Of a stretch of DNA of 64,000 nucleotides, positions 21,101-33,737 are shown piece by piece. Each line of letters opens with the position of its first letter. Position 1 is the first letter of the stretch. The DNA is from Euleptes europaea. Lineage: Eukaryota; Chordata; Lepidosauria; Squamata; Sphaerodactylidae. The notes below the pieces were generated by a model. That model ran no database searches, was not told the origin of the DNA, and saw only the letters and a list, made by a program, of their open reading frames with translations. A program made the position numbers and the translations under genes. Where the stretch lies: positions 4,277,970 through 4,341,969 of the forward strand of contig NC_079332.1 in assembly GCF_029931775.1 (NCBI RefSeq), read 5' to 3'.

Positions 21101-24100
21101 AGACGTCAGTCAAGCCACTTCAGCGTGCGCATGCGTAGCTGTAACGGCGCACATGTATATTCTCCGCATCAGGTGGGGATAAAGCGGTGGGGTTGTCTAT
21201 TCAAGCATCAAGTCAAGTTTATTGTGTAAGGCCATAGGCCATTACAATCTAAAACAGTATAGTAACAGGTTAAAATACACCAAACCAGAATCATTAAAAG
21301 AATACAAAAATTTAAAAATTGAAATACGCCCATTCGGCTCTAACCTGCTTTGCCACCTTTCATGGTTTGCTTTGCCCTGATTTTCTTGGCCACCGGGCCA
21401 TACAGTGCCATTTTTTTGGAAATATACAGGTCCTTACCTGACAGCGAATGGAGTAATCTGTCAACATCAGATGACAATTGTGACCCAGAAAGAATGTTTG
21501 CCGGAAACTTGTCCCGGGGCTCAGTGTATAAAGGACAGGCCAGGACATAATGGGGGAGATCTTCCACCGAAGCCCCACATAAATGCGTTAGGCCAGTGGT
21601 ATTTTTTTTAAAAACTGCCCGCATGGGTTGCTTATTATTGACTATTGTTGATTTAAAACATTTTTTAATGCTGCCTTTCCACCTGGTTAGGGTCCCTAAG
21701 GCAGTGAGTGTGAAACCACCTTAACATTAAAAGCAGCATTTGCAACAATAAAATAATTCAGTAAAAACACATGGACACAGAACACCAAAACCAGGCTGGA
21801 GGGCAATAACAGTTATGTGGGGGGGATGCCAAAGGGGGGAAAAAAATCTTCAGCCACTAGCAACCAATAGAGGGAGACAGACGACTCTCCCTGAGCAGGG
21901 AGTTCCACAGTTGTAGTGGCAGCCAGCAAAGTGTCATGTTTACAGTTTCAGACTAGGATCTGGGAGATCTGGGTTCGAATCCCCCATTATTGCTGTGGAG
22001 GTTTGCCGGGTGCCTTCGGCCCATCATTCTCTCAGCATAGCCTCCCTCACAGGATTGTTGTTGGGAGATCTGGGTCCGAATCCCCCCCCTGCTATTGCGA
22101 CGGAGGTTTTCTGGGTGCCCTTGGGCCCATCACTCTCCCAGCCTAGCCTCCCTCACAGGATTGTTGTTGTGAGGATAGGGTGGAGGAGGGAAGAATGATG
22201 TGACAAACAGCTGTGGGTCCCTGCCAGGGGAAAGAGAAGAGGGTTATAATAAAAAAAAATACCATACAAATACTCATCAGGGTAAAGCTGTCTTTCTCCC
22301 CGTGTTCCAGGCACCGGCGTTCAGTGGCGGGATCTGATGAAGCCGGTCAGCGTGGACGATAATTTCACCATGGCTCACGTCCTGGGAATGCTGCTTCTGG
22401 ACTCGGCCCTGTACGGGCTGGTGGCCTGGTACATGGAGGCCGTCTTCCCCGGAGAGTACGGCATCCCGCATGCCTGGTACTTCTTTGTCATGGTGAGTCT
22501 GGCTCTCTCCGACAGACCAGGGTGCTGGTTGGCATGTATCCAGAGAGCGGCAGCGACGTGAAATAATCCCGTGATCAGAAGGCTGCACACCGTGATAGAT
22601 CTTTTGGCAGGAAGTCTCTATGAGGCCAGTTTTGAAGAAGTTCTTTTCTTTTCTTTTTTGGGGTGTGTGGGGGGAGGTAGTTGTGAATTTCCTGCATTGC
22701 GCAGGGGGTTGGACTAGATGACCCTGGTGGTCCCATCCAACTCTATGATTCTGTTATTCTTTTCAAAAGAATAAAGGAGGGAACATAAAAGAAAAGGGAT
22801 AGGGGGGGAAATAGGGAATTACAATAATGCATCAAAAATATTACATCTACTGTTCAATTATAGAGAAGAAAAATTATATACACTGGGTGGGAATATGTCT
22901 TTTATCCCAATTGAACCTCTAACATTCTAAAACATGATATAGGTAGGTAGGTAGTTACATATTTATTATATGGCCAAAGGCCATTACAATCAAGTAGACA
23001 CAATCAAATCAGATTCAACAAGAAAACAGTTAAAATCAAGTACAAAAGTAAATTTAAATCAAGTACAAATATTGTCCTGTTTAACCTCAGTGATAAAATG
23101 TGATATATTTATTCTCTATTTCTGTATCTATGGAGGAGGGCTTTTCCTTTTGGTCAATACACCTAGTAATATTTTTCTGCATATGTGTGTGTGGGGGTGT
23201 GTGGAAGGGGAGGGTTTCCCCAGAGCATGTAGGAACCCTTACTTTGACTAGGGATTGATGGGTTTTCCTGGTTCACAGTTATGACGGGGCCTCATCAGCT
23301 TTATTATTCAAAGGAGCGGCTCTCCCAGTTTTAGTCCTTGAATCAGAATTTATTAGCACCTTTCCCTACTAAATGTTTGTGAGCACGGATGAAATCTCTT
23401 GCAAATTACAAAAAGCGCTGTGGAAATAAAGATGCTTTGGCTTTGCCTTCCGCAGCCGTCGTACTGGTGTGGCAACCCCCAGACGGTCTTGGGGAAGGAG
23501 AAGGAAGAAGAGGAGGACCCGGAGAAAGCCCTGAAAAGCCAGTACATAGAAGAGGAGCCGTCGGACCTGGTGTCGGGGATCAAAATTAAACACCTCTTCA
23601 AGGTGGGTTCTTCCGGGCTGCTGTCCTCTAGGTGGAGACAGTGGGCAGGAGCCAGTGTGGTGTAGTGGTTAAGGGCAGTGGCTTGGAGCAGTGATCTGGA
23701 GAACTGGGTTGGATTCCTCCAGTCCTCCACATGAGCGGCGGAGGCTAATCTGGTGAACCGGGTTGGTTCCCCCACTCCTACACACGAAGCCAGCTGGGTG
23801 ACCTTGGGCTGGTCACAGTTCTCTCAGAGCTCTCTCAGCCCGACCTACCTCACAGGGTGTCTGTTGTGGGGAGGGGAAGGGAAGGTGACTGAAAGCCTGT
23901 TTGAGTCTCCCTTAAGTGGTAGAGAAAGTCGGCATATAAAAAACCTACTCTTCTCCTTCTTCTCCTCCTTCTCCTCCTCCTCTGCTTGGGGCAAGCATTC
24001 AAAACCCAGCCTCAAGGATCTCTTAAATTAGATCCTAAGTTTTTGAACTGTGTTCTTAGGAAAGAGGACTTCCTTGGAAGCTTCTCCGCCAGCACCTCTC

Positions 24101-27100
24101 AGTGAGAAGCTCCATAATGCAGGGCGGACTTCCACCTAGGGGTCTTCCGCTACAGTGGGCGGTCCCAGTGGGACACTGGGCCCCACGTCTGGGCCAAAAT
24201 AGACCTTACGGCGGGCCCTTGTGTGAGAGATGTGAACCCTTAAAACAGTTAGGAAAAAAAGAACGTGAACGTGGGTCTCCGTCTCTCTCTCGATCGTCTG
24301 CAGGCGTTCAAGGTTGGGAGCAAGACCAGAGAGGCAGTCCGGGACCTGACCCTTAACATGTACGAAGGGCAAATCACTGTTCTTCTGGGGCACAACGGTG
24401 CCGGGAAAACGTCGACTTTGTCCATGCTGACAGGTGATTTTTGCAAGCGGTGTAAGCCCATGTGTGTATCAGACCTTGCAAGGAGCAGAAACTTTATTTC
24501 ATTTTAAAAGGATGAGAGAATTTCAGGGTAGCGTGACGGAATAAACTCAGTGGTACCAGCTGCTGTTAAATTTATAACGCCCTGAGATCGCATGCGAAAC
24601 CATCATAACCTTCTGTGTTTGAATAGCTGCAAGTTATTTTGGCTAGTGAGGTATAGTGGTTAAGAGAGTCTGACTAGGGTCTGGGAGACCCGGGTTCGAA
24701 TCCTGATTTGGGAGCTCACTAGGTGACCACAGGCCAGTCTCATTCTCTCAGCCTAACCTACCTCACAGTGTTGTAGTGAGGATAAAACGGAGGAGAGAGT
24801 GATATGAGACACTTTGGGTCCCCTCCGGGGAGAAAAGCAGGGTCGAAAAGAATTAAATAAATTTATCACTCACTTGAAGCCTGTTTTTCCCCCCTTCTGT
24901 TGTGCCCCAGGACTGTATCCTCCGACCAACGGCCAGGCCTACATCAACGGCTACGAGATCTCCAAGGACATGGTTCTGATCCGAAAAAGCCTGGGCCTTT
25001 GCCCACAGCACGATGTCCTCTTTGATCAAATGACCGTGGAAGAGCACCTTTTCTTCTACGCTGGGGTAATCTCGGATCAAGGCCCAACAGTGTTGTTTTG
25101 CCCCAATCCGCCCACGCCCCTCCTCACTCCGTTGGGTAATACATTCACAGATGACAGCAACAGGACTTAATTCTGCAGCAGGACTAAATTCTGCAGCAGG
25201 ACAATTCTGCAGGACTTAATTCTGCAGCAGGGCTTAAATCTACAGGACTTAATTCTGCAGATTTAAATCTACAGGACTTAATTCTGCAGCGGGCATCCTA
25301 CAAGTAGCAATGCCAAGTAATTCCTTCTGTGCACAGTGGCGGTAATTTTCCAAAAGCTGAACCCCTGTGTAAAGTCAAAGGGAGAGGACTTTTATCTCTC
25401 GTTTCAGGGAGCTCCAGCCCCTCTGTTCTCTTTGAGGCACTGAGGGAAGGCTGGGTTTATGTTGGCGGTTAGAGTGCCGGACTAGCCGTGCGGGTTTGGG
25501 TCCCCCCTCGGCCATTGGGTGACTTGGGGGCCAGTCGCTCGCTCTCGGCCTACCTCGCAGGGCTGTCGTGAAGGTGAAATGGAGGCGCAAAGAGATGCAT
25601 TCCCGCTTCTCGGAGGAAGACCGGGATAAAAATATGATAGATGTTATTAAAAAATCAGCCGATTTTTGGTTTTTTTCACTTGGTTGATTTTTAAATGTGT
25701 CTTTTTGGTTGCATCTCTCCATTGCAGTAGGCTATGAACATGCTCATGTACCTTACTGTTCTAGAGTACTAGGGTGCCTACAGGCTGAGGTCCACATTTT
25801 ATGCAACTCCTGATACTCTTTCCTTCTTCAACCCTGAGGAGTAGAAACTTGCCGTGTGCTTTTATTTATGTAAAAGCACCCCCCCCCCAAAAAAAACAGC
25901 AAACCGTGTGCCTGATTCTTTCCTTGTCGGCCTCTCTGTCTGTCTCAGCTGAAAGGTTTCCCTGTGGAGAAGCGCCCGGACGAGATCGACCGGATCCTGC
26001 GCATCCTTAACCTGGAAGAGAAACGCAGGTCTCTGTCGAAGGCGCTTTCTGGGGGGATGAGGCGTAAACTGTCCATCGGCATTGCGCTCATCGGGGACTC
26101 GAAGGCAAGTCCCAGGGGTTTCTTTTTTATTTGGTGGCGGGTGGTGCTTATAGCCTGGGCGGTCGTTTTTAAAACGGAAATTTTTCATTACCTCGATGTT
26201 GCGCAGGTGGTGATGCTGGACGAGCCAACATCGGGCATGGACCCTGTTTCCCGCCGAGCCACGTGGGACCTCCTGCAGCACCAGCGGAGCGGCCGCACCA
26301 TCCTGCTCACCACGCACTTCATGGACGAGGCGGACCTGCTGGGGGACCGCATCGCCATCATGGCCAAGGGAGAGCTCCAGTGCTGCGGGTCTTCGCTCTT
26401 CCTCAAGCATAAATACGGTGAGGGGGACCCTCGTCCCAGTTCCGGCTGCGGGCGGAACGGCACAGAAACGAGGGCGCCACAGGTCGGCCACCTCAAAGGC
26501 TCCTTCTCTTATTCAGTAGGGTTGCCAAGCTCCAGGTAGTGGCTGGAGATCGCCCACTACTACAACTGATCTCCAGGCAACAGAGATAAGTTCTCGTGGA
26601 GAAAATTGAAGGTGGACTCTCTGGCATTGTACTCCACAGAAGTCCCTCTCCTTCCCAAACCCCACCCTCCTCAGGCTCTAGCCCCCTAATCTCCAGGTAT
26701 TTCCCACCCTGGAGCTGGCAACCCGACTTATTGAGGCTTGTTAGGACTGCTGAGCCAAGAAAAAAGATAAATAAGGGGAGACGTAGAGATTTATAAAACT
26801 ACGCGTGGCATAGAGAGAATGGACAGAGAGAAACTTTTCACCCTCTCCCGTATTACTAGAACCCCGGGTCTTCCGCTGAAATTGAAAGGTGGGAGATTCA
26901 GGACAGACAAAAAGAAGTACGTGTTCACACAGCGCATGGTTAATTTGTGGAAGTCGCTGCCCCAGATGTTGCCATGGCCACCAACCTGGAAGGCTTTAAA
27001 AGGGGAATGGACAGATTCATGGAGGACTGGCGCCATTTGTGGCTACTGATCATGATGGATGTCTATTCCCTCTGGTATATTTGCTTTAAATTTTGCCCAG

Positions 27101-30100
27101 TGGATTCTGCTTCCGCTACTTACGGGAGGGAGCAGCATAGGCTGTTGAATTCCTCACTTCTTGTCTTTTTTTAACCCAGTCTTTTCAGCCATCAGGGCTA
27201 GAAACTTGCTGGCTGGCTGGCTGGCAGGCAGGCAGGCAAGAAAAGCAAGCAAGCAAGCAAGTAAGCTGAAATTATTGGGATTTCAAATGCTGTACCCAAT
27301 ACCAGATTCAGCATGCATGGAAAACACAGAACCATGTGTTCTGATAGCGACTTCTACGTTTTCTCTCTGCTATTCCACCGCACTGAACATATGCCTTCTT
27401 TTGAACCACACCAGCCCATGTCTTGTGACATATCTCTCCCATTCACTTCCCTGCGCTGCCCCAAATACAGTACAGCAAAGTCTGGCGCAGTCCGTTAGAA
27501 AACCTGCTCTGGTTTCGATCCTTTCCAGGTGCAGGATACCACATGGTGATGGTCAAGGAGCCCCGCTGTAACCTGGGCGAAATCTCTCGCCTCATCTTCT
27601 ACTACGTGCCCAAAGCCACCATGGAAAGCAACGCTGGAGCAGAGCTTTCGTTCATCCTTCCCAAGGAGAGCACGCACAGGTCAGTACCGCCCTTGGCACC
27701 TTCGGAACCCGGTCCACACTTGCCAGCGGGTCGTGGGGATGGGTCGTGTGGGTGGTGAAGGGGTAGGAGCCAGGGTGTTCTGTGGCATCAGGGTAACACG
27801 GCGAAGCACCCCAGACTTCCTACAGAGTAGAACTGTACCTCTTTGGGGATGTTGACTAGGGAGGTCTTTCTCTTTTTTCCAGGTGGTTACTTGCCAAACC
27901 CTGTTTTCCCTCAGATTGTTGCTAAAGGCTTATCGCAGTGATGCTTGTATGCCCCTCTAATTTTGGAGCATCCCTAGGTATATTTTAACTAGGGTTGAAA
28001 GTGCTCACGTTTAGCCCCACACCTGGTCAGAGGGTGGTGGTGGGAATTTGCACATGGTGGGCGAGCGAATGGGAAACACTCTGTTCGTTCCCCATGTGGC
28101 GCGGGCATGGTCCCTTGCTGTTTAATGCTGAAATAAATCTGGGGTGTTTTGGCTGTGCCTTCTTGAATGTCTCTGTGGAAGTGGTGAGCTCCCCCTCACT
28201 GGCAGACTTCAAGCAGAGGCTGGACAAGCACTTGTCAGGGATGCTCGAGGCTGATCCTGCATTGAGCAGGGGGCTGGACTAGATGGCCTGTACGGCCCCT
28301 TCCGACTCTGTGACTCTATGACATTCACAAGTCTTTGTTCATCGAATCTGTAGCCAAATTTTTTGATGATGTAATTAAGAGACGAGGTAAAATGATGTAC
28401 AGTAGCTAGTTTTATTCTTATTGATTGTACTTAGTATGCCAATAAAGGTATTGAAATTGAAATTGAAGTCTTTGTAATCCCTATAATAATGATGATAAAT
28501 AATTGCATGCTGTCAAGTCACATCCAACTTCCTTCCTCTCCCCACCCCCAGGGTTTCTTTCATTTATTTTTATTCCGCTTCTGTGATTCTTTTGCCAAAG
28601 CGAAGAGGGGAGAGATCTGTGTTTTGCTCTACCTCCCGAGGCAGCCCTTTTTGGCTTTGGTGCCATTTCAGGGTGGCTTCCACCACCCCCTCCCAAAATT
28701 CTGTAGATCCAAAAGAGTCAGGGACTCCTGCTCTCAAGGGTAAACGGCACCTCCATCACAGGCTACAGAGAAGACTTAACAGCTTGTCTCGTGCACTGCT
28801 TCCCCCCGCCTCCACTTCCGAGCCTTTAAACTTCCTACTTTTCCAGGTTTGAGGCTCTGTTCACCGAGTTGGAGTTACGGCGAGACGAGCTAGGCATTGC
28901 CAGTTACGGCGCCTCGGTCACCACCATGGAAGAAGTGTTCCTCAGGTAGGCCCTGCCAAGGGTGTGGACATCATGGGGAGAAGCAGGGATGCCCTCGGCA
29001 GTTCCTTGGCTTGTCTGCTCTGGCCTATTGGCTTCTGCCTGTGCCTTTAACAGCAAGTTGTTGTAAATGACTGACAGCTTCTGCATTGTTAAAGCACTCC
29101 TTTGCCACCTTGAGAGCTAGACTCTGCATTTGTTTTTGAAAGAGAGATTTAATTTTCAAGCTCTGAGATGTGTGGGGTCTGGAGACCCAAGTCCTATGAG
29201 GAAAGGCTGAAGGGGGTGGGAATGTTTAGCCTGGAGAGGAGAAGGGTGAGAGGGGATACGATAACCATGTTCAAGTACTTGAGGGGCTGTCATAAAGAGG
29301 AGGGTGCTGAGTGGTTTTCTGTTGCCCCAGAAGGTCGGACCAGAACCAACGGGCTGAAATTAAATCAAAAGAGTTTCCGCCCAGACATTAGGAAGAACTT
29401 TCTAACAGTTAGAGTGGTTCCTCAGTGGAACAGGCTTCCTCGGGAGGTTGGTAAGCGCTCCTTCCCTGGAGGTTTTTAAGCAGAGGCTAGATGGCCATCT
29501 GTCAGCAATGCTGATTCTATGATCTTAGGCAGATAGTGAGAGGGAGGGCACCTTGGGCACCTTCTGAGCATGGAGTAGGGAGGGTCACTGGGTGTGTGTG
29601 GGGGGAGGTAGTTGTGAACTTCCTGCATTGTGCAGGAAGGTTGGACTAGATGTCCCTGGTGGTCCCTTCCAACTCTGTGATTCTATGTAACATGATTTTA
29701 AAAAACCTGAACTGCAGATGTCCTTCACTTAGGTGGGCGCCCGCCTCTTTCTTTCTTGCAGAGTGGGCAAGCTGGTGGATTCCTCCATGGACATCCAGGC
29801 CATCCAGCTGCCGGCTTTGCAGTACCAGCACGAGCGGCGGTCCAATGACTGGGCCACCGACGACTCCAGCAGCCTGAGCGGGATGACGGATGTGACGGAC
29901 GACAGCGGGGCCCTGATCACGGAAGACTGCTCCAACGTGAAGCTGAACACCGGGGTGCGTTGCCTGGTGGGCGCTCGAGGGGCGACGGGACACGAACAGA
30001 AAAGCAAAAGGCGCAATTTCCTCTGCTTGGCATGCAGAAGGTCCCAGGTTCAATCCCCGGCATCTCCAGTTAAAGGGACCAGGCAAGTAGGTGTTGTGAA

Positions 30101-33100
30101 AGACCTCAGCCTGAGACCCTGGAGAGCCGCTGCCGGTCTGAGCAGACAATACTGACTTTGATGGACCGAGGGTCTGATTCAGTATCAGGCAGCTTCATGT
30201 GTTCAATGTGTTCTTCATTTGTTCTGAATTATCAAACCATAGCCTCTCTCACACGCTCAGTCCTTCTAACCTGCAGGTCATGTTTTCCGTACGCCCTCCA
30301 CACTTGTAATATCCTTTTTCAAAAAGGATGGTCAGAACTGAACGGGAATGAATTGTGCCTTGTGCATCGTTTTTGTGTAACTTGCTTTCCCCAGACTGCT
30401 TTTTTTTTTTTTTAAGTTCGATGAAAAGCAGATGTTGGACCCTTTGCTCGCTGGCTCTTTTTCCGCCAACAATTTCCAATCTGCTTTTCCCCCTGCTGGT
30501 GAAAAAAACATACATCCCTGTATCTTTTCCTTGCCGGGTAAGGGGAGACAGCAGGATGGGGTTTCTTGTGCTAAAAGCAGCCAGTAGGGAAAGGATTAAG
30601 GGGCTCCCCTTTCCCCCGTTTGCTCTTCCTAGGCTCCAGCCCGCAGGTCTGCTTTTCATTTTTGTAGACGGTCCATGGAATTCCCCATAATATGTTATTT
30701 GACTTGGATTCTCTGGCATGTAGTTGTGCCGTACATTCAAGCTATTGTGTTAGTATGTTTCCTGGTTTCCCTGCTCCTCCACATGAGCAGTGGAGGCTAA
30801 TCTGGTGAACTGGGTTTGTTTCCCCATTCCTACACTCGAAGCCAGCTGGGTGACCTTGGGCAAGTTACAGCTTTCTTAGAGCTCTCTCAGCCCCACCCGC
30901 CTCACCGGGTGTCTGTTGTGGGGAGGGGAAAGGAAGTCCTTGTGGTCCTAGGAGAAAAATCACAGATGGGTCAAAGTTAGATGCTCTGTCAATGCACCCC
31001 GCCTTACCTATTCTGTACTTCCTCTGCCCGCTCTCGTCCTCTCCTCAGTTCTACCTCTGCTGCCAGCAGTTCTACGCCATGTTCATGAAGAGGGCCGTGT
31101 ACACCTGGCGCAACTGGAAGATGGTGGCCGCACAATTCCTGGTGCCTCTGATTTTCACCGCCTTCGCCCTGATCGTAGCCAAGACCTTCCCGGGGCCGAG
31201 GGACTCCCCGCTACTCCGGCTGACCTTAAATCCCTACGGCCGGACCACAGTGCCTTTTTCAGTCCCGCAAGACTCCACTTTGGCCCAACAGCTAGCAATG
31301 CAGTACTCGGATCTGGTTCGTGATCAGCACCAGCGGCCGCTGGAGGTGGCAGGTGAGTGGCAGGACCGCAGTAGGAGGCGCTAGGCAGAGGAGAGAACAG
31401 TTATTGTGTTTTAACGCCTTTTGGAGCAAGACACGCGTTCCAGATATTTTCTAGAAATGTTTGGCTAGGATGTTGGCTGTCTATAGGCTCCATTGGCTTA
31501 GCTGCTGTGATGTCACCAAATGTTCACAAGGGGGAAGGCTCAGTCATGGAATGTTCGTAACGATAGTGGCTGCTGGACAGGAAACTGGTTTGCTTGGTGC
31601 GCATTGCGCACGGTGGGGAAAGTACCTTGAGAATCGGGAAGATGGTGGAACAGGGGAACCATGGAAGTGGAGTGGCAGAGGCGAGGAGGTGGGAGGTGAA
31701 TGAGGGAACATCTCACATCCAGCCTACAAACAGAAAGAGCCATGGAGAGCCAGCGTGTTGTGGTTAAGAGCAGTGGTTTGCAGCAGTGAACTCTAATCTG
31801 GAGAACTGGGTTCGATTCCTCACGCCTCCACATGAGCGGCAGAGGCTAATCTAGTGAACCAGGTTGGTTTCCCCACTCCTGCACATGAAGCCAGCTGGGT
31901 GATCTTGGGCTAGTCACAGCTTTGTCGGAGCTCTTTCAGCCCCACCTACCTCACAGGGTGTCTGTTGTGGGGAGGGGAGGGGAAAGTGATTGTAAGCCGG
32001 TTTGATTCTTCCTTAAGTGGGAGAGAAAGTCGGCATATAAAAACCAACTCTTATTCTTGCTATTATAGCCAAAAGAGGAGCTGGATTTCTCAGCCACCAG
32101 TTCTTTTTGGTGTCTTTGATATCTGAATAAAAGGCTGCATTGTGTCCAGCATTGCACCAGGCCTTGTTGGGCTAGGCATGCAGTTTTCAGGCAGGCTGTT
32201 TTAGCGTGGGGCCGTCACGCTGCAGGCCAGCATAGCTTCCCGCCGTGGGCATCTGTCTGTTTACCGGGAAATCCCTGTTTTTGTTCAAATGAGCAAAATG
32301 TCCATCCTCGTGGTTGTAGAAGAAACCTTCCTCCGCAAAAGGACTCGAGCCATCTTTCGCAACTAGTGGCGGTCGGAAGCAGGACTTCCGGCTTCTCGGC
32401 AGGAAGACCTACTTAGCAGCTTGCTGTTGTTGCAGGCGATCTGCAGGGATACCTGATTTCTCAAGCAGCCGAAGAGGGGGGAGCTTTCAATGAGCACTGC
32501 ATCGCGGCAGCTTCCTTCGAAGAGGGCGAGAACCGGACGTGGGTCACGGGGTTCTTCAACAACCAGGCCTACCATGCTTCCGCCGCCGCCCTGCTGCTGG
32601 CTGACAATGCCTTGCTGAAGCTCCTAGTGGGCCCCAATGCTTCCATCACCGTGGCCAACTTCCCGCAGCCCCGCAACGTGACCGAGACCGCCAAGGACCA
32701 GCTCATGGAGTGAGTCCCCCTCCCCTTTGTCGGCCTTTGCAAAGAAGTCTGACTCACATTGCTGGTCCTCAAGAATTCTTACATTAGGGCTAGGTGGAGC
32801 TATTTGCTCAGCAGGGCTTTGGATTGCCTGTGTAGATTAAAAGGCATCCTGCTAAACAGTGTCTGCCTGAACTGTTGAAGAGTTACTAGTAGAGTTACGA
32901 ATAACCTCAATCCCTGACATTTTGTGGTTAGCTCCACCTACCTCAGCAGCTATTTCGTGGTTGTGCCCACCACCCTGGGCCAGGATTCCGAAGGTGCCCA
33001 CAGGCTCAAAAAGATTGGGGGCCCATTGCCTTCAGATATAACTTGAATTACTCATTCTCATGCACTTAGATGTAAAAGCCCCGTGGCGCAGAGTGTTAAG

Positions 33101-33693
33101 CTGCAGTACTGCAGTCAAAAGCTCTGCTCACGACCTGAGTTTGATCCCGACGGAAGTCAGTTTCAGGCCGGCTCAAGGTCAACTCAGCCTTCCATCCTTC
33201 CGAGGTCGATGAAATGAGTACCCAGCTTGCTCGGGGTAAAGGGAAGATGACTGGGGAAGGCACTGGCAAACCACCCCACAAACAAAGTCTGCCTAGGAAA
33301 CGTCGGTATGTGACGTTGCCCCATGGGTCAGGAATGACCCGGTGCTTGCACAGGGGACCTTTACCTTTTTTTAATGCACTTAGATAACCTGAAATCAAAG
33401 AACCGGCTCTCTCCTCCCTTCCTCCATTACGCAAAAAAAACCCTTCCTGGCTTGATCCTCTGAAAGCGGTTCTTACTTGACAGGTTAAGGAGCTGTTTTG
33501 GCTTGCATGAAGGTGGGGATTTATCCAGGGAGGGACACTGAAAAGGGAGCTGGGGCACACCTGCACAGCTCTTTGTTTGCCGGATTAATGGTGCTTCTGT
33601 ACCACGGTCCAGGCCCTGGGGGCACTCAGCAGTTCCTTTTGCTTCTCCACCTCACAGTGGGGATGAGGTGTGGAAAGTGGAAGTGAAGGTGGC

Positions 33694-33737
<44 letters not shown>

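Larger units (their letters stand above)
9104..23602 (+). other. ABCA3: ABCA3 exons 1-10: first transmembrane domain
   Basis: Coding exons: 9104-9157, 12764-13037, 14854-14981, 15297-15462, 16634-16893, 17372-17488, 18803-18923, 20794-20967, 22311-22492, 23456-23602 (residues 1-541). TM1 is about residues 22-42. The first luminal loop follows and includes sequons at N53 and N59 and the conserved [14 protein letters not shown]. The helices resume at about 260, with the ABCA hallmark [14 protein letters not shown] at the start of exon 6. The stretch QWRDL to WYFFVM (exon 9) is nearly as in mammals. Phases at the junctions agree throughout. Confidence 0.95.
24304..28945 (+). other. ABCA3: ABCA3 exons 11-16: first nucleotide-binding domain
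   Basis: Coding exons: 24304-24433, 24911-25065, 25949-26104, 26207-26417, 27529-27679, 28847-28945 (residues 542-842). Walker A is in the first of these, the Q-loop region with [12 protein letters not shown] in the second, the LSGGMRRK signature in the third, and Walker B, the D-loop and the switch histidine (TTHFMDEAD) in the fourth. The last ends in TTMEEVFLR, the conserved ABCA post-NBD block. The third exon ends at a GC donor (AAG followed by GCAAGT), and the intron after it is only 102 bp. Confidence 0.95.

Noticed and set aside
28440-28450. AATAAA near 28,440 as an early ABCA3 poly(A) site
   Set aside because: It is the tail of a LINE inside intron 15, followed by ATTGAA repeats.
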